The notes under the pieces are model-generated. The model saw nothing but the letters and a program-made list of their open reading frames with translations. It had not been told where the DNA came from and searched no databases. Below, in pieces: positions 9,938 to 19,068 of a stretch of DNA of 64,000 nucleotides. Position 1 is the first letter of the stretch, and each line of letters begins with the position of its first letter. The translations under genes and the position numbers were made by a program. The DNA lies in the NCBI RefSeq assembly GCF_000819805.1, contig NZ_CDCE01000020.1, positions 265,162 to 329,161 of the forward strand, written 5' to 3'. Origin of the DNA: Aeromonas diversa CDC 2478-85. GTDB taxonomy: Bacteria > Pseudomonadota > Gammaproteobacteria > Enterobacterales > Aeromonadaceae.

Positions 9938-11386
9938 ATGAAGCCGACACTGCAGCTGCGTCTGGGTCAACAGCTGACCATGACGCCACAATTACAACAG
10001 GCCATCCGTTTGCTCCAGCTTTCGTCTCTGGAACTTCAGCAGGAAATCCAGCAAGCCTTAGAGAGTAATCCGCTGCTGGAGCAGGAAGAAGCGGAGCTGG
10101 ATTCAGATCCCCGCGATTCGATGCCGGAAGCCGGCGATGCCAGCCAGATGGATAGCTCCGAGGCCATGTCTCAGGAACAGATGCCTGACGATCTACCGGT
10201 TGATACCACTTGGGATGAGGTCTATTCAGCCGGAACGGCTCAGCTGGCCGCCCCCTCTTTTGAAGGTGAAGATAACGTCTATCAGGGCGAAACCACCGAA
10301 AACCTGCAGGACTATCTGCTGTGGCAGATGCGTCTTACCCCTTTTTCCGATCTCGATGCCGCCATCGCGCTCGCGATTATCGATGCCATCGATGAGTCAG
10401 GATATCTAACTGTTTCACTTGAAGATATTCAGACTGCGGTCAGCTCTGAGGAATACAGTGTTGAGATGGATGAGGTGGAGGCCGTCCTCAAGCGAGTTCA
10501 GCATTTTGACCCCGTCGGTGTGGCCGCTCGTTCGGTGCAGGAGTGTTTGCTGATCCAGCTCGGGCAATTCGAGCCGTCTCTGCCCTGGCTCAAGGAAGCG
10601 ATTGAGGTCGTGACCGAGCACATGGACTTGTTGGGGGCTCGTGACTACCGTACCCTGGCCCGTAAGACCAAGCTCAAGGAGAGTGAGCTCAAGGAGGTGC
10701 TGGATATGATTCAGCAGCTCGAGCCGCGCCCCGGGAATAGCGTGGTGCAGAGCGACTCCCAATATGTGATCCCGGATGTCTCCGTGGTGAAGAAGGGGAA
10801 CCGCTGGGTGGTTGAGCTCAATCCCGACAGCGCTCCGCGTATCCGGGTTAACGAGACTTATGCCGCGATGGCCCGCAATGCACGCAGTAGTACCGACAGC
10901 CAGTTCATCCGTTCCCACCTGCAGGAGGCGCGTTGGTTCATCAAGAGCCTTGAGAGCCGCAATGATACGCTGCTCAAGGTGGCCAACTGCATCGTTGAGC
11001 AGCAACAGGGCTTTTTCGAGTATGGCGAGGAGGCGATGAAGCCCATGGTGCTGAACGATATCGCCGAGGCCGTCGAGATGCACGAGTCGACCATCTCGCG
11101 GGTGACGACCCAGAAATTTATGCACACTCCTCGCGGCATTTTTGAGTTGAAGTATTTCTTCTCGAGTCATGTGAATACCGAGGGAGGAGGTGAGTGTTCA
11201 TCGACCGCCATCCGCGCCTTGATCAAGAAACTGGTGACGGCCGAAAACCCTGCCAAGCCGCTTAGCGACAGCAAGATCACCGATTTGTTGGCAGAGCAGG
11301 GGATTATGGTGGCGCGAAGGACCATCGCCAAGTATCGCGAGTCCCTCATGATTCCACCCTCCAATCAGCGCAAACGCCTGGTGTAG
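9938..11386 (+). CDS. rpoN: RNA polymerase sigma-54 factor RpoN
   Basis: Sigma-54, 482 residues (E. coli 477). The glutamine-rich activator-interacting region I is at the start ([20 protein letters not shown]), followed by an acidic region II (about residues 50-110), the core-binding domain, a helix-turn-helix region and the C-terminal RpoN box [10 protein letters not shown]. It directs transcription from -24/-12 promoters and needs AAA+ activators; in Aeromonas it controls flagella, nitrogen and other functions (known from the genus). The genes hpf, ptsN, rapZ and npr follow in the same order as in E. coli. A 54-bp gap separates it from lptB without an evident terminator. Confidence 0.97.
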   Translation: MKPTLQLRLGQQLTMTPQLQQAIRLLQLSSLELQQEIQQALESNPLLEQEEAELDSDPRDSMPEAGDASQMDSSEAMSQEQMPDDLPVDTTWDEVYSAGTAQLAAPSFEGEDNVYQGETTENLQDYLLWQMRLTPFSDLDAAIALAIIDAIDESGYLTVSLEDIQTAVSSEEYSVEMDEVEAVLKRVQHFDPVGVAARSVQECLLIQLGQFEPSLPWLKEAIEVVTEHMDLLGARDYRTLARKTKLKESELKEVLDMIQQLEPRPGNSVVQSDSQYVIPDVSVVKKGNRWVVELNPDSAPRIRVNETYAAMARNARSSTDSQFIRSHLQEARWFIKSLESRNDTLLKVANCIVEQQQGFFEYGEEAMKPMVLNDIAEAVEMHESTISRVTTQKFMHTPRGIFELKYFFSSHVNTEGGGECSSTAIRALIKKLVTAENPAKPLSDSKITDLLAEQGIMVARRTIAKYRESLMIPPSNQRKRLV

Positions 11387-11407
11387 GCAAAACAAAAGGA
11401 AGACGTT

Positions 11408-11695
11408 ATGCAAATCAATCTGACTGGACACCATGTAGAGATCACCGAAGCACTGCGGGAGTACGTCAATAGCAAGTTTGCCAAGCTGGAGCGCCATTTC
11501 GACCATATCAACAATGTGCATGTCGTTCTCAACGTCGAGAAGCTCAAGCAGATCGCCGAAGCCAAACTGCACGTCAATGGTGGTGAAGTTTTCGCCAATT
11601 CAGAACATGCCGACATGTATGCCGCTATCGATACCCTGATCGATAAGCTGGATAGACAGATCATCAAGCATAAAGACAAGTTACAGCAAAAATAA
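11408..11695 (+). CDS. hpf: Ribosome hibernation promoting factor HPF (short form)
   Basis: A 95-residue protein, the length of E. coli HPF (YhbH), starting MQINLTGHHVEITEALREYV with the lysine-rich HPF/YfiA fold (VNSKFAKLERHFDHINNV). The short form dimerises 70S ribosomes in stationary phase together with RMF. It sits 21 bp after rpoN, and ptsN starts one base after its stop. No long-form C-terminal dimerisation domain is present. Confidence 0.95.
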   Translation: MQINLTGHHVEITEALREYVNSKFAKLERHFDHINNVHVVLNVEKLKQIAEAKLHVNGGEVFANSEHADMYAAIDTLIDKLDRQIIKHKDKLQQK

Positions 11696-11696
11696 G

Positions 11697-12143
11697 ATGC
11701 AACTGGAACATATATTGAGCAGGGACTGCACCCGGAGTGCAGTCCCTTGTAGTAGTAAGAAGCGGGCGCTGGAACTCATTAGTGAGTTGGCTGCGGATCA
11801 TCTTGGTACCTCTCGCCAGATCCTGTTTGAATGCCTACTGGCTCGGGAAAAGATGGGCAGTACCGGTATTGGCGGTGGTATCGCCATCCCCCATGGCCGC
11901 ATCGGTGATGAATTGCCGCCAACCGCCGTACTGCTTACCTTCGAAGAGCCGATCCCCTTCGACGCGATCGACAATCAGCCGGTCGACCTTCTCTTTGCAT
12001 TGCTGGTTCCCGAGAGCGAATGCAAGCAGCATCTCAAGACCCTCTCCATGATGGCTTCTCGGCTGGGCGATAAGGGCATATGTCGTCAGCTGCGCCAAGC
12101 GGCCAGCGATGAAGAGCTCTATCAGATCATGATCTCTGCCTGA
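11697..12143 (+). CDS. ptsN: Nitrogen PTS enzyme IIA (EIIANtr, PtsN)
   Basis: A 148-residue PTS EIIA domain protein. The phosphorylated histidine is His66, in GGGIAIPHGRIGD. The flanking STGIGGGIAIPHG and DNQPVDLLFALLVP segments are typical. E. coli PtsN is 163 residues; this one lacks part of the N- and C-terminal tails. It takes phosphate from NPr (encoded at the end of this operon) and regulates potassium, nitrogen and envelope functions; it does not transport sugar. The ATG at 11697 is one base after the hpf stop. Confidence 0.95.
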   Translation: MQLEHILSRDCTRSAVPCSSKKRALELISELAADHLGTSRQILFECLLAREKMGSTGIGGGIAIPHGRIGDELPPTAVLLTFEEPIPFDAIDNQPVDLLFALLVPESECKQHLKTLSMMASRLGDKGICRQLRQAASDEELYQIMISA

Positions 12144-12179
12144 GTGCCGTACTGACGTCTCCAGGATGTAGGAGGAATA

Positions 12180-13055
12180 ATGCAACTGATTGTCGTCAGT
12201 GGCCGCTCCGGAGCCGGTAAGACGGTTGCTCTGAGGGTACTGGAGGATCTTGGCTACTACTGCGTCGACAACTTGCCGGTTGTCCTGCTGCCCCAGCTTA
12301 TCGTGGCGCTGGAGGGACAGTATGACAAGCTGGCGGTGAGCATCGATGTGCGCAATCTGCCCACAGTCCCCGACAAACTCGATGAGCTGCTGCGCCAGGT
12401 TCGCAGTGAGAAACGGGTAGACTATTCCAGCTTCTTCTTTGATGCGGACAACAGCACCCTGCTGCGCCGCTATGGGGAGAGTCGCCGCCTGCACCCCTTG
12501 TCACGTAACCAGCTAACCCTGGACGAGGCCATTCGGGAGGAAACCCACCTGCTTTCCCCCCTCTCTTCCAGTGCCGATCTGCGGGTGGATACGACGAATC
12601 TCAGCATCCATGACTTGAGCGAGCTCATCAAGACCCGAGTGCTCGGCAAGAAAGAGAGCGAACTGGTCATGGTATTTGAGTCGTTTGGCTTCAAATATGG
12701 CATCTCGAAGGATGCCGACTTCGTTTTTGATGCCAGGTTCCTGCCGAATCCGCACTGGATCCCGGAGCTGAAACCCTTTACCGGTCGTGACCAGCCAGTC
12801 GCCGATTACCTTTCGAGCCAGAGCGATGTGATGCTGTTTATCCAACAGATTGAGAGCATGCTCACTACCTGGTTACCCCATCTGGAGCGCAACAACCGCA
12901 GCTACCTGACGGTGGGTATAGGTTGTACCGGTGGTCAGCACCGCTCCGTCTTTATTGCCGAACGTCTGGCAGAGAGTTTCCGGAAAATGGGAAAAAATGT
13001 GCAGCTGCGCCACCGCACTCTGGAGAAAAGCGGTGCTGGCAAGGAGAGACAATGA
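12180..13055 (+). CDS. rapZ: RapZ, RNase adapter protein / nucleotide-binding
   Basis: A 291-residue protein (E. coli RapZ 284). The N-terminal P-loop GRSGAGKT spans residues 8-15, and the C-terminal domain includes [21 protein letters not shown]. In E. coli RapZ senses glucosamine-6-phosphate, binds the GlmZ and GlmY small RNAs and directs RNase E to GlmZ, which sets GlmS levels for cell-wall precursor synthesis. The C-terminus keeps basic residues that may bind RNA, ending [11 protein letters not shown]. Whether GlmY and GlmZ exist in this organism cannot be told from this window. It overlaps npr by 4 nt. Confidence 0.95.
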   Translation: MQLIVVSGRSGAGKTVALRVLEDLGYYCVDNLPVVLLPQLIVALEGQYDKLAVSIDVRNLPTVPDKLDELLRQVRSEKRVDYSSFFFDADNSTLLRRYGESRRLHPLSRNQLTLDEAIREETHLLSPLSSSADLRVDTTNLSIHDLSELIKTRVLGKKESELVMVFESFGFKYGISKDADFVFDARFLPNPHWIPELKPFTGRDQPVADYLSSQSDVMLFIQQIESMLTTWLPHLERNNRSYLTVGIGCTGGQHRSVFIAERLAESFRKMGKNVQLRHRTLEKSGAGKERQ

Positions 13056-13324
13056 CACTGCGAGCCTCGGTCGAAGTGAAAAATCGGCTGGGTATGCACG
13101 CCCGGCCTGCCATGATGCTCTACGAGTTGGTGCAGAGATTCGATGCTCAGGTATTGCTGCGCAATGAAACGGGTGTCGAGGCCGAGGCCAACAGCATTAT
13201 CGCCATGCTAATGCTGGAATCGGCCCAGGGTGGGCATATCGAGGTGGTGGTTGAAGGGCCGGAAGAAGATCAAGCCCTAGATGCCGTCGTGGCGCTGTTT
13301 GCCTGCGGGTTTGATGAAGAGTAA
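13052..13324 (+). CDS. npr: Nitrogen PTS phosphocarrier NPr (PtsO)
   Basis: A 90-residue HPr-like protein. The start at 13052 gives [20 protein letters not shown], with the phosphorylated histidine at position 16 in the GMHARPA motif, as in E. coli NPr. It passes phosphate from EINtr (PtsP) to PtsN. The longer frame upstream lies inside rapZ. The ATG overlaps the rapZ TGA by 4 nt. This is the last gene of the kdsD-to-npr run, followed by a good terminator. Confidence 0.95.
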   Translation: MTLRASVEVKNRLGMHARPAMMLYELVQRFDAQVLLRNETGVEAEANSIIAMLMLESAQGGHIEVVVEGPEEDQALDAVVALFACGFDEE

Positions 13325-13362
13325 CCGAGTTGCCCGTCACCTTGGCAAAACCCTGAAATGAG

Positions 13363-13389
13363 AGCCAGCAGCGACCTGCTGGCTTTTTT
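13363..13389 (+). terminator. Rho-independent terminator after npr
   Basis: Stem AGCCAGCAG/CTGCTGGCT with the 4-base loop cgac, followed by TTTTTG, 38 bp after the npr stop. It ends the kdsD-npr operon. Confidence 0.88.
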
Positions 13390-13413
13390 GTTGCGTCTCG
13401 TATTCAAGCAGGC

Positions 13414-14502
13414 TTATTGCTGGGGATAACGCATATCCTCTTCGATGGTCACCGGCAGCTCCAGCGTCTTGCCATCGCGCGCTATGCTCAGGCGCAACTG
13501 ACTGCCGGGGCGACTCTCGACGATGCGATCCATGGCGCTGCGGATCCCCGTGATGGCCTCGCCATTGATCTTGAGCATCACATCGCCACGTTGAAGGCCC
13601 GCCTTGGCTGCCGGCCCATTCGGATCGATGCTCTCGATCACCAGACCACGCAGATCACCCAGGTTCATCATGCGCGCTATGATGGGGTTGATCTCGATGC
13701 TGGAGATACCGAGGTAACCACGGATGACGCGGCCGTTGGCGATCAATTCGTCCATGATGCGTTTGGCCAGCTTGTAGGGGATGGCGAAACTGATGCCATA
13801 GCTCTCCTGATTGCCGTTGATGTGGTAGGCCGCGGTATTGATGCCCACCAGATCACCTCGGGCGTTGACCAGGGCACCTCCCGAGTTGCCTTCATTGATG
13901 GCTGCGTCGGTCTGCAACAGGTCCTGTCGACCATTGCTCTCGGGGCCCATGCTGGAGAGGCCGATGCGACCGGTGGCGCTGATGATTCCCTGGGTGATGG
14001 TCTGACCGACGTTGTAGGGGTTGCCGATGGCCAGCACCACATCCCCCACGTCGGGCTGATTGTCTGGGTTTTGCGGGATCACCGGCAGGTTGTCGGCCTC
14101 AATGTAGAGCACGGCAAGATCGGTGAGTTTGTCGGTGCCGACCAGCTCGGCGGTAAAGATGCGGCCATCTTGCAGGGCGACGATGATCTGATCGGCCTCG
14201 GCAATGACGTGGTAGTTGGTGAGGATGTGGCCACGCTGGCTCATGATGACGCCAGAGCCAAGCCCTTGTGGTCTCAACTCGGACTGGTTGTTGCGATCGC
14301 GGCTGAAGCTGCGGGTGTAGATGTTCACAACGGCGGGGCCGGCCCGATGCGCCGCATAGGAGAAGCTCAGATCGCGACCCGAGCCAATGGTAATAGGCTC
14401 ACCGCCCCTCAGCTTGGGAAAGAGCAGCAGCAGTATGGCTGCCATTACGAGTCCAAAGCCGATGGCTTTGCCCAAGTAACTGAGAAGTGGTGGGATTTTC
14501 AT
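13414..14502 (-). CDS. degS: DegS, site-1 serine protease of the sigma-E pathway
   Basis: A 362-residue HtrA-type protease (E. coli DegS 355). The start at 14500-14502 gives MKIPPLLSYLGKAIGFGLV, a single membrane anchor, then the protease domain with catalytic His98 (TNYHV), Asp128 (LTDLAV) and Ser207 (NEGNSGGA), and one C-terminal PDZ domain. In E. coli DegS senses the C-termini of unfolded porins through its PDZ domain and cleaves RseA, freeing sigma-E. It lies downstream of degQ on the same strand, but the degQ terminator stands between them, so it may have its own promoter in the roughly 50-bp gap. Confidence 0.94.
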   Translation of the reverse strand: MKIPPLLSYLGKAIGFGLVMAAILLLLFPKLRGGEPITIGSGRDLSFSYAAHRAGPAVVNIYTRSFSRDRNNQSELRPQGLGSGVIMSQRGHILTNYHVIAEADQIIVALQDGRIFTAELVGTDKLTDLAVLYIEADNLPVIPQNPDNQPDVGDVVLAIGNPYNVGQTITQGIISATGRIGLSSMGPESNGRQDLLQTDAAINEGNSGGALVNARGDLVGINTAAYHINGNQESYGISFAIPYKLAKRIMDELIANGRVIRGYLGISSIEINPIIARMMNLGDLRGLVIESIDPNGPAAKAGLQRGDVMLKINGEAITGIRSAMDRIVESRPGSQLRLSIARDGKTLELPVTIEEDMRYPQQ

Positions 14503-14551
14503 GAATCTCTCGTCCGAAGCGCGCACCGGCAGAGGATACCATCATCCATGG

Positions 14552-14584
14552 ATAAAAATAAGCCGCGGGGCGAGCCCGCGGCTT
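14552..14584 (-). terminator. Rho-independent terminator after degQ
   Basis: A 10-bp GC-rich stem AAGCCGCGGG/CCCGCGGCTT with a 5-base loop. On the minus strand it is followed by a T-rich tract (complement of 14552-14559). It lies between the degQ stop and the degS start. Confidence 0.82.
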
Positions 14585-14603
14585 GATTGGCAAGGGGAGG
14601 GGA

Positions 14604-15983
14604 TTAGCGGATCACTAGATAGAGAGAGGCTTCGCCGCGCTGGATGTTGAGAGCCAGCACGTCGCTCTTCTGTTTAAGCACCTTGGCCAGATCGCTCAGG
14701 TTGTTCACTCGCACCCGGTTGACACCCAAAATAATGTCGCCCTTCTGCAGGCCTGATGCGGCGGCGGGGGAACGCGGATTGATATCGCTCACCTCTACAC
14801 CGCTCACCGGCTCGGTGACGTTGCTGAGCTTGGCGCCGTCCAGAGCCGGGTGGAGTACGTCGGCGCGCACGTCGCTGTCATCTGCCTGTTTGAGGGTCAC
14901 GGTGACGTCCTGTTGTTTGCCGTCACGGATCAGCCCCAGTTTGACCTGCTTACCGGCGCCCATGGTGGCAATCTTGGCACGCAGCTCGCCGAAAGAGCGC
15001 ACTTCCTTGCCATCGATGCTGACGATGATATCGCCGGCCTTGATACCCGCCTTCTCGGCGGCAGAGCCCGGCATCACCTGATTGACGAAGGCGCCGTACT
15101 GCTTGTCGTAACCGAAGGTCTTGGCGATGTCTGAGGTGAGCTCCTGCCCCTGGATCCCCAACTGGCCACGACGTACCTCGCCAAACTTGACGATCTGATC
15201 GGTCAGGTCGCGCACCATGTTGGAGGGAATGGCAAAACCGATGCCGATGTTGCCGCCATTGGGCCCCAGGATGGCGGTGTTGATGCCGATCAGCTCGCCC
15301 TTCAGGTTGATAAGCGCGCCACCCGAGTTACCGGAGTTGATGGCGGCATCGGTCTGAATGAAGTTCTCGAAGTTTTCGATATTCAGGCCGCTGCGGCCAA
15401 GTGCCGAGACGATGCCCGAGGTGACAGTCTGACCCAGGCCGAACGGGTTGCCGATGGCGATGGCGTAGTCACCGACCCGCAACTTGTCGGAGTCGGCCAT
15501 CTGGATCTGGACCAGATTGTCAGCCTTGATCTGCAGCAGGGCGATGTCTGACTGTTTGTCTTCACCGATCTTCTTGGCCTTGAACTCGCGGCCATCCTTG
15601 AGGCTCACCTTGATCTCGTCGGCCTCGTGCACCACGTGGGCGTTGGTGATCACATATCCCTTCTTGGCATCGATGATGACACCGGAGCCAAGTGCCTGGA
15701 AGGGTTGCTCCTGCACCTGCTCGGCCGGCATGTCGGGACCGAAGAAGTAACGGAACGGTTCGGGCAAACGCTGGCGGGTGATCTTCTTGCCAGAGACATA
15801 GATATTGACGACCGCAGGAGTAACCTGCTCGATCATGGGGGCCAGGCTCGGCATCTCGCTGTTATTGGAGGCATTGTCAGAATTGCCAAACAGGGAAGGC
15901 AGAGCGGCCTGAGCCGGCGCGGCGGAGAGCGCCATGCCGACACTCAGAGCGACAACACTAAGCAAGGAGAGAGATTTACGCAT
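14604..15983 (-). CDS. degQ: DegQ/DegP-type periplasmic serine endoprotease
   Basis: A 459-residue HtrA protease with a signal peptide (cleavage after about residue 26, AQA), a trypsin-like domain with catalytic His116 (TNAHV), Asp146 (QSDIALL) and Ser220 (NSGNSGGA), and two PDZ domains (about 270-360 and 380-455). It degrades or refolds misfolded periplasmic proteins. The length and the position next to degS match DegQ (E. coli 455) better than DegP (474, normally alone), but in Aeromonas this protein may do both jobs. zapG lies upstream on the same strand. Confidence 0.9.
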   Translation of the reverse strand: MRKSLSLLSVVALSVGMALSAAPAQAALPSLFGNSDNASNNSEMPSLAPMIEQVTPAVVNIYVSGKKITRQRLPEPFRYFFGPDMPAEQVQEQPFQALGSGVIIDAKKGYVITNAHVVHEADEIKVSLKDGREFKAKKIGEDKQSDIALLQIKADNLVQIQMADSDKLRVGDYAIAIGNPFGLGQTVTSGIVSALGRSGLNIENFENFIQTDAAINSGNSGGALINLKGELIGINTAILGPNGGNIGIGFAIPSNMVRDLTDQIVKFGEVRRGQLGIQGQELTSDIAKTFGYDKQYGAFVNQVMPGSAAEKAGIKAGDIIVSIDGKEVRSFGELRAKIATMGAGKQVKLGLIRDGKQQDVTVTLKQADDSDVRADVLHPALDGAKLSNVTEPVSGVEVSDINPRSPAAASGLQKGDIILGVNRVRVNNLSDLAKVLKQKSDVLALNIQRGEASLYLVIR

Positions 15984-16058
15984 AGATGAGAATGCTCCCG
16001 AGATAAAAAACAGTGCGTTACGACAGTGTCAGACCACAAGGACATCCTATTAGTTCAA

Positions 16059-16436
16059 TCAGCTCTGTCCTGACTGCTTGAGCAGGCCCGACGCGTCGGC
16101 ATAGTCACGAGGCGGGAAATCAGGCTCGGCGTTCTGGGGCTGGGGCGCGTCTTCAACGACCTTGAAGGGGCTGTCACCGTGTTTGGCCAAGAACTGGCTC
16201 TGTTGAGCCATGTGGCGATAGAGCTCCTGATACTGCTCCGCCATCTGCTCCATCAGTGCCGCACTGTCGGCAAAGTGAGTGCTGATCTGGTTCTGGTAGC
16301 TATCAAGCTCCTTATGGGCCTTTTTCAGATCTTGCTCCAGACGCCCGGCGTCACGGCTGCGTACGCTGAGTCGCCCCAGCACTATGCCCAGCACGAGGGC
16401 GATAATGGCTACACCAATGGCACTTATCAGACTCAT
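16059..16436 (-). CDS. zapG: ZapG/YhcB inner-membrane protein (DUF1043)
   Basis: A 125-residue protein (E. coli YhcB 132) with one N-terminal membrane helix (about residues 3-21), then a coiled-coil rich in Gln and Lys (DAGRLEQDLKKAHKELDSYQ) and a proline-rich tail. YhcB/ZapG coordinates envelope growth and division in E. coli, and its loss disturbs cell width and LPS/peptidoglycan balance. It sits upstream of degQ and is divergent from zapE across a 139-bp gap, the E. coli arrangement. Confidence 0.92.
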   Translation of the reverse strand: MSLISAIGVAIIALVLGIVLGRLSVRSRDAGRLEQDLKKAHKELDSYQNQISTHFADSAALMEQMAEQYQELYRHMAQQSQFLAKHGDSPFKVVEDAPQPQNAEPDFPPRDYADASGLLKQSGQS

Positions 16437-16526
16437 AAAAGCTCCTTAAAACCAATATAAACAAGGGGTAACGACCATCCCGGCCGGTTTTATCCCGCTT
16501 GGCACTATACAGCGCCACCTGGGGGC

Positions 16527-16546
16527 GTGGTACCATTTTGTACCAC
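16527..16546. repeat. Perfect inverted repeat between zapG and zapE
   Basis: GTGGTAC, a 6-base spacer CATTTT, then GTACCAC. It lies 30 bp upstream of the zapE ATG in the divergent zapG/zapE intergenic region, and may be an operator or a small hairpin in the zapE leader. No known binding motif is recognised. Confidence 0.55.
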
Positions 16547-16575
16547 ATTCAGGGACTTGGAAGCGCGACATCGGG

Positions 16576-17667
16576 ATGACAGTGCAACAGCGATATCAGC
16601 AGGATCTACAACGATCAGGTTACGTGGCTGACCCGGCTCAGGGGGCCGCCGTGGCCGAGCTGGAGCGACTCTATCAGGATTTGCTGCGGCGCCCGACTCC
16701 GACCAGCCAGAAAGTATGGTGGCGTCCCTGGCAAAAGCCCCAATCCGTAGTCCCTGTCACGGGACTCTATATGTGGGGCGGAGTGGGTAGAGGCAAGACC
16801 TGGCTGATGGATCTTTTTTTCGATGCATTACCGGGCGAACGCAAACTGCGCATGCATTTTCACCGCTTCATGTATCGTATTCATGGTGAGCTCAAAGCGC
16901 TCAGCGGGGTGCCGGATCCCCTCAAACAGGTGGCTGAACATATCGCCACAGAGGCTGATGTCCTGTGTTTTGACGAATTTTTTGTCTCCGACATTACCGA
17001 TGCGATGCTGCTCGGAACCTTGCTGCAGGAGCTCTTTGCTCGGGGCGTTACGCTGGTTGCGACCTCCAATATTCCACCCGCAGAGCTCTATCGCAATGGT
17101 CTGCAGCGAGCCCGCTTTCTCCCTGCCATCGCCCTCATCGAGCAACATTGTCGTGTTCTTAACGTCGATGGGGGCACCGACTACCGGTTGCGTACCCTTG
17201 AGCAGGCGGAGATCTATCACTATCCCCTGGATGAGAGAGCGGCAGCAAACCTCGACCGTTACTTTCAGCAACTCAGCAGCTCGGCCCCGTTGGCAGGAGA
17301 GTTGGAGCTGCTTGGGCGACGGCTCTGCACGCTGGGTGCCCACGATGATTTGCTCTACATGGAGTTCACCGAACTCTGTTGTACTCCTCGCTCCCAGGCC
17401 GACTACATCGAGATTTCGCGTTGCTACCAGACAGTACTGCTGGCCAATGTTCAGCCCATGGGGGTGGGCAGTGATGATGCGGCCCGCCGCTTCATTGCCA
17501 TGGTGGATGAGTTCTACGAGCGGCATGTAAAACTCATCATTTCTGCGGCGGTCCCCATGGATGATCTCTATGGTCAAGGGGCGCTCAATTTCGAGTTTTC
17601 CCGATGTCTCTCACGACTCCAGGAGATGCAATCGCACGAATACCTTGCCAGAGAGCACCTTCCTTAG
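16576..17667 (+). CDS. zapE: ZapE, division-associated AFG1-family ATPase
   Basis: A 363-residue P-loop ATPase (E. coli ZapE/YhcM 375). Walker A is in LYMWGGVGRGKTWLMDLFF and Walker B in VLCFDEFFVSDITDAM; a sensor segment LVATSNIPPAELY and the FTELC strand follow. ZapE associates with the Z-ring in E. coli and is needed for division at high temperature or low oxygen; the AFG1 homologue in mitochondria handles respiratory-chain subunits. The ATG at 16576 gives MTVQQRYQQDLQRSGY. It is followed by a 268-bp gap that holds the rplM promoter and leader. Confidence 0.94.
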   Translation: MTVQQRYQQDLQRSGYVADPAQGAAVAELERLYQDLLRRPTPTSQKVWWRPWQKPQSVVPVTGLYMWGGVGRGKTWLMDLFFDALPGERKLRMHFHRFMYRIHGELKALSGVPDPLKQVAEHIATEADVLCFDEFFVSDITDAMLLGTLLQELFARGVTLVATSNIPPAELYRNGLQRARFLPAIALIEQHCRVLNVDGGTDYRLRTLEQAEIYHYPLDERAAANLDRYFQQLSSSAPLAGELELLGRRLCTLGAHDDLLYMEFTELCCTPRSQADYIEISRCYQTVLLANVQPMGVGSDDAARRFIAMVDEFYERHVKLIISAAVPMDDLYGQGALNFEFSRCLSRLQEMQSHEYLAREHLP

Positions 17668-17780
17668 TCACAATACCGCGCCTGCCAGTCGGATGGGCAT
17701 CTGCGGCAGGTAGGGCCGGGCGACACTCGATGATGTCATGGGCAGTGAAATTGGAGAGTGATCTTTAAGGTAACTTCACT

Positions 17781-17935
17781 TATAATCGCCCGGCCCACGT
17801 TACAAGCTGCTAATCTGGCAGCACTCTATCAGGTTTTACTTGTATTCGAAGGGGTACAGGTAGGCCATCGTTTGTTGTTTGTGGGTGAGCCCCCATAAGC
17901 AATTGGGTCTGTAACAGGTAATTGGGTTTAACTTA
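17781..17935 (+). promoter_or_regulatory. rplM promoter -10 and long structured leader (candidate L13 autoregulatory region)
   Basis: A perfect TATAAT at 17781-17786 is followed by about 145 nt before the rplM ATG. The leader has a small hairpin (CTGCTAATCTGGCAG, about 17806-17820) and a direct repeat AATTGGGT (about 17901 and 17922) close to the start codon, with no clear Shine-Dalgarno. In E. coli L13 represses rplM-rpsI through the mRNA leader; this leader could act the same way (inference). From 17668 to 17780 I see nothing else. Confidence 0.5.
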
Positions 17936-18364
17936 ATGAAAACTTTCGTTGCCAAGCCAGAAACCGTAAAACGTGACTGGTACGTTGTTGACGCAGAAGG
18001 CAAGACTCTGGGTCGTATCGCCACTGAGATCGCTGCCCGCCTGCGTGGTAAGCACAAAGCTGAGTACACTCCGCACGTTGACACCGGTGATTACATCATC
18101 GTTGTAAACGCTGAGAAGGTATGTGTAACCGGTAAGAAAACTACCGACAAGATGTACCATGCTCACTCCGGTTTCCCGGGTGGTATCAAGTCCATCAGCT
18201 TCGACAAGCTGATTCAGCGTAAGCCGGAAATGGTCATCGAAGCTGCCGTCAAGGGCATGCTGCCGAAGGGCCCGCTGGGCCGTGCCATGTTCCGTAAGCT
18301 GAAAGTTTACGCTGGCGCCGAGCACAACCACGCTGCTCAGCAACCTCAAGTACTGGATATCTAA
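17936..18364 (+). CDS. rplM: 50S ribosomal protein L13
   Basis: L13, 142 residues, the standard length, beginning [20 protein letters not shown] with the conserved core [16 protein letters not shown] and [13 protein letters not shown]. It is an early assembly protein of the large subunit and binds 23S rRNA. rpsI follows after 15 bp, the universal rplM-rpsI pairing. The codon choice is markedly biased toward frequent codons (CGT for Arg, AAC for Asn), as expected for a highly expressed gene. Confidence 0.99.
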   Translation: MKTFVAKPETVKRDWYVVDAEGKTLGRIATEIAARLRGKHKAEYTPHVDTGDYIIVVNAEKVCVTGKKTTDKMYHAHSGFPGGIKSISFDKLIQRKPEMVIEAAVKGMLPKGPLGRAMFRKLKVYAGAEHNHAAQQPQVLDI

Positions 18365-18379
18365 TCGGGAACTGGCAAC

Positions 18380-18772
18380 ATGGCAGAAAATCAATACTAC
18401 GGTACCGGCCGTCGCAAAAGCTCCACTGCTCGCGTTTTCATCAAGGCAGGCAGCGGTAACATCGTAATCAACCATCGCTCCCTGGAGCAGTACTTCGGCC
18501 GTCCGACCGCTCGCATGGTCGTTCGTCAGCCGCTGGAACTGGTTGAGATGACCGAGAAACTGGATCTGTACATCACCGTTACTGGTGGTGGCATCTCCGG
18601 TCAAGCCGGTGCGATCCGCCACGGTATCACCCGTGCTCTGATGCAGTACGACGAGACTCTGCGCTCCGAACTGCGTAAAGCTGGCTTTGTTACTCGTGAT
18701 GCCCGTAAGGTTGAGCGTAAGAAAGTCGGTCTGCACAAAGCTCGTAAGCGTCCGCAGTACTCCAAGCGTTAA
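18380..18772 (+). CDS. rpsI: 30S ribosomal protein S9
   Basis: S9, 130 residues, the E. coli length, beginning [20 protein letters not shown] and ending with the basic tail [11 protein letters not shown], whose terminal Lys-Arg reaches the P-site tRNA. It is co-transcribed with rplM and followed by a strong terminator. No unusual features. Confidence 0.99.
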   Translation: MAENQYYGTGRRKSSTARVFIKAGSGNIVINHRSLEQYFGRPTARMVVRQPLELVEMTEKLDLYITVTGGGISGQAGAIRHGITRALMQYDETLRSELRKAGFVTRDARKVERKKVGLHKARKRPQYSKR

Positions 18773-18804
18773 TTCGCACGAGTCGCGAGCTCTTATCGGC
18801 TCTC

Positions 18805-18834
18805 AAAAAGCCTGGCGCAAGCCAGGCTTTTTTT
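18805..18834 (+). terminator. Rho-independent terminator after rpsI
   Basis: AAAAA, then stem GCCTGGC/GCCAGGC with loop gcaa, then seven T. It ends the rplM-rpsI operon. Confidence 0.92.
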
Positions 18835-18925
18835 ATGCGTATAAATTCCCCAAACCAAACCCAACCCCGCGTCACAAAAGAGAAAAATTCTTTTTGTTAT
18901 TGGTTTTACCTGCTGCTTGTCTTTC

Positions 18926-18954
18926 TTGTCAACTTGTTATCTTTTCTTTAAAAT
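18926..18954 (+). promoter_or_regulatory. Strong sigma-70 promoter for petABC
   Basis: TTGTCA (18926-18931), a 17-bp spacer and TAAAAT (18949-18954), each matching five of six consensus bases. It lies in an AT-rich stretch about 115 bp upstream of the petA ATG. The remaining leader (18955-19068) holds no recognised element. Confidence 0.7.
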
Positions 18955-19068
18955 TTCCTCGATTTTTCTGTGACAATTGTAACTCCTGCTTCCGCCGCTG
19001 TTGTCACCGGAAAACCTTGAACAGGGAAACTATAAGAATGCGCGGAGTCCACATGGGAGAGTTTTTGG

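Noticed and set aside
13417-14586. 389-residue plus-strand frame opposite degS
   Set aside because: Antisense shadow; it runs across the degS start and the degQ terminator.
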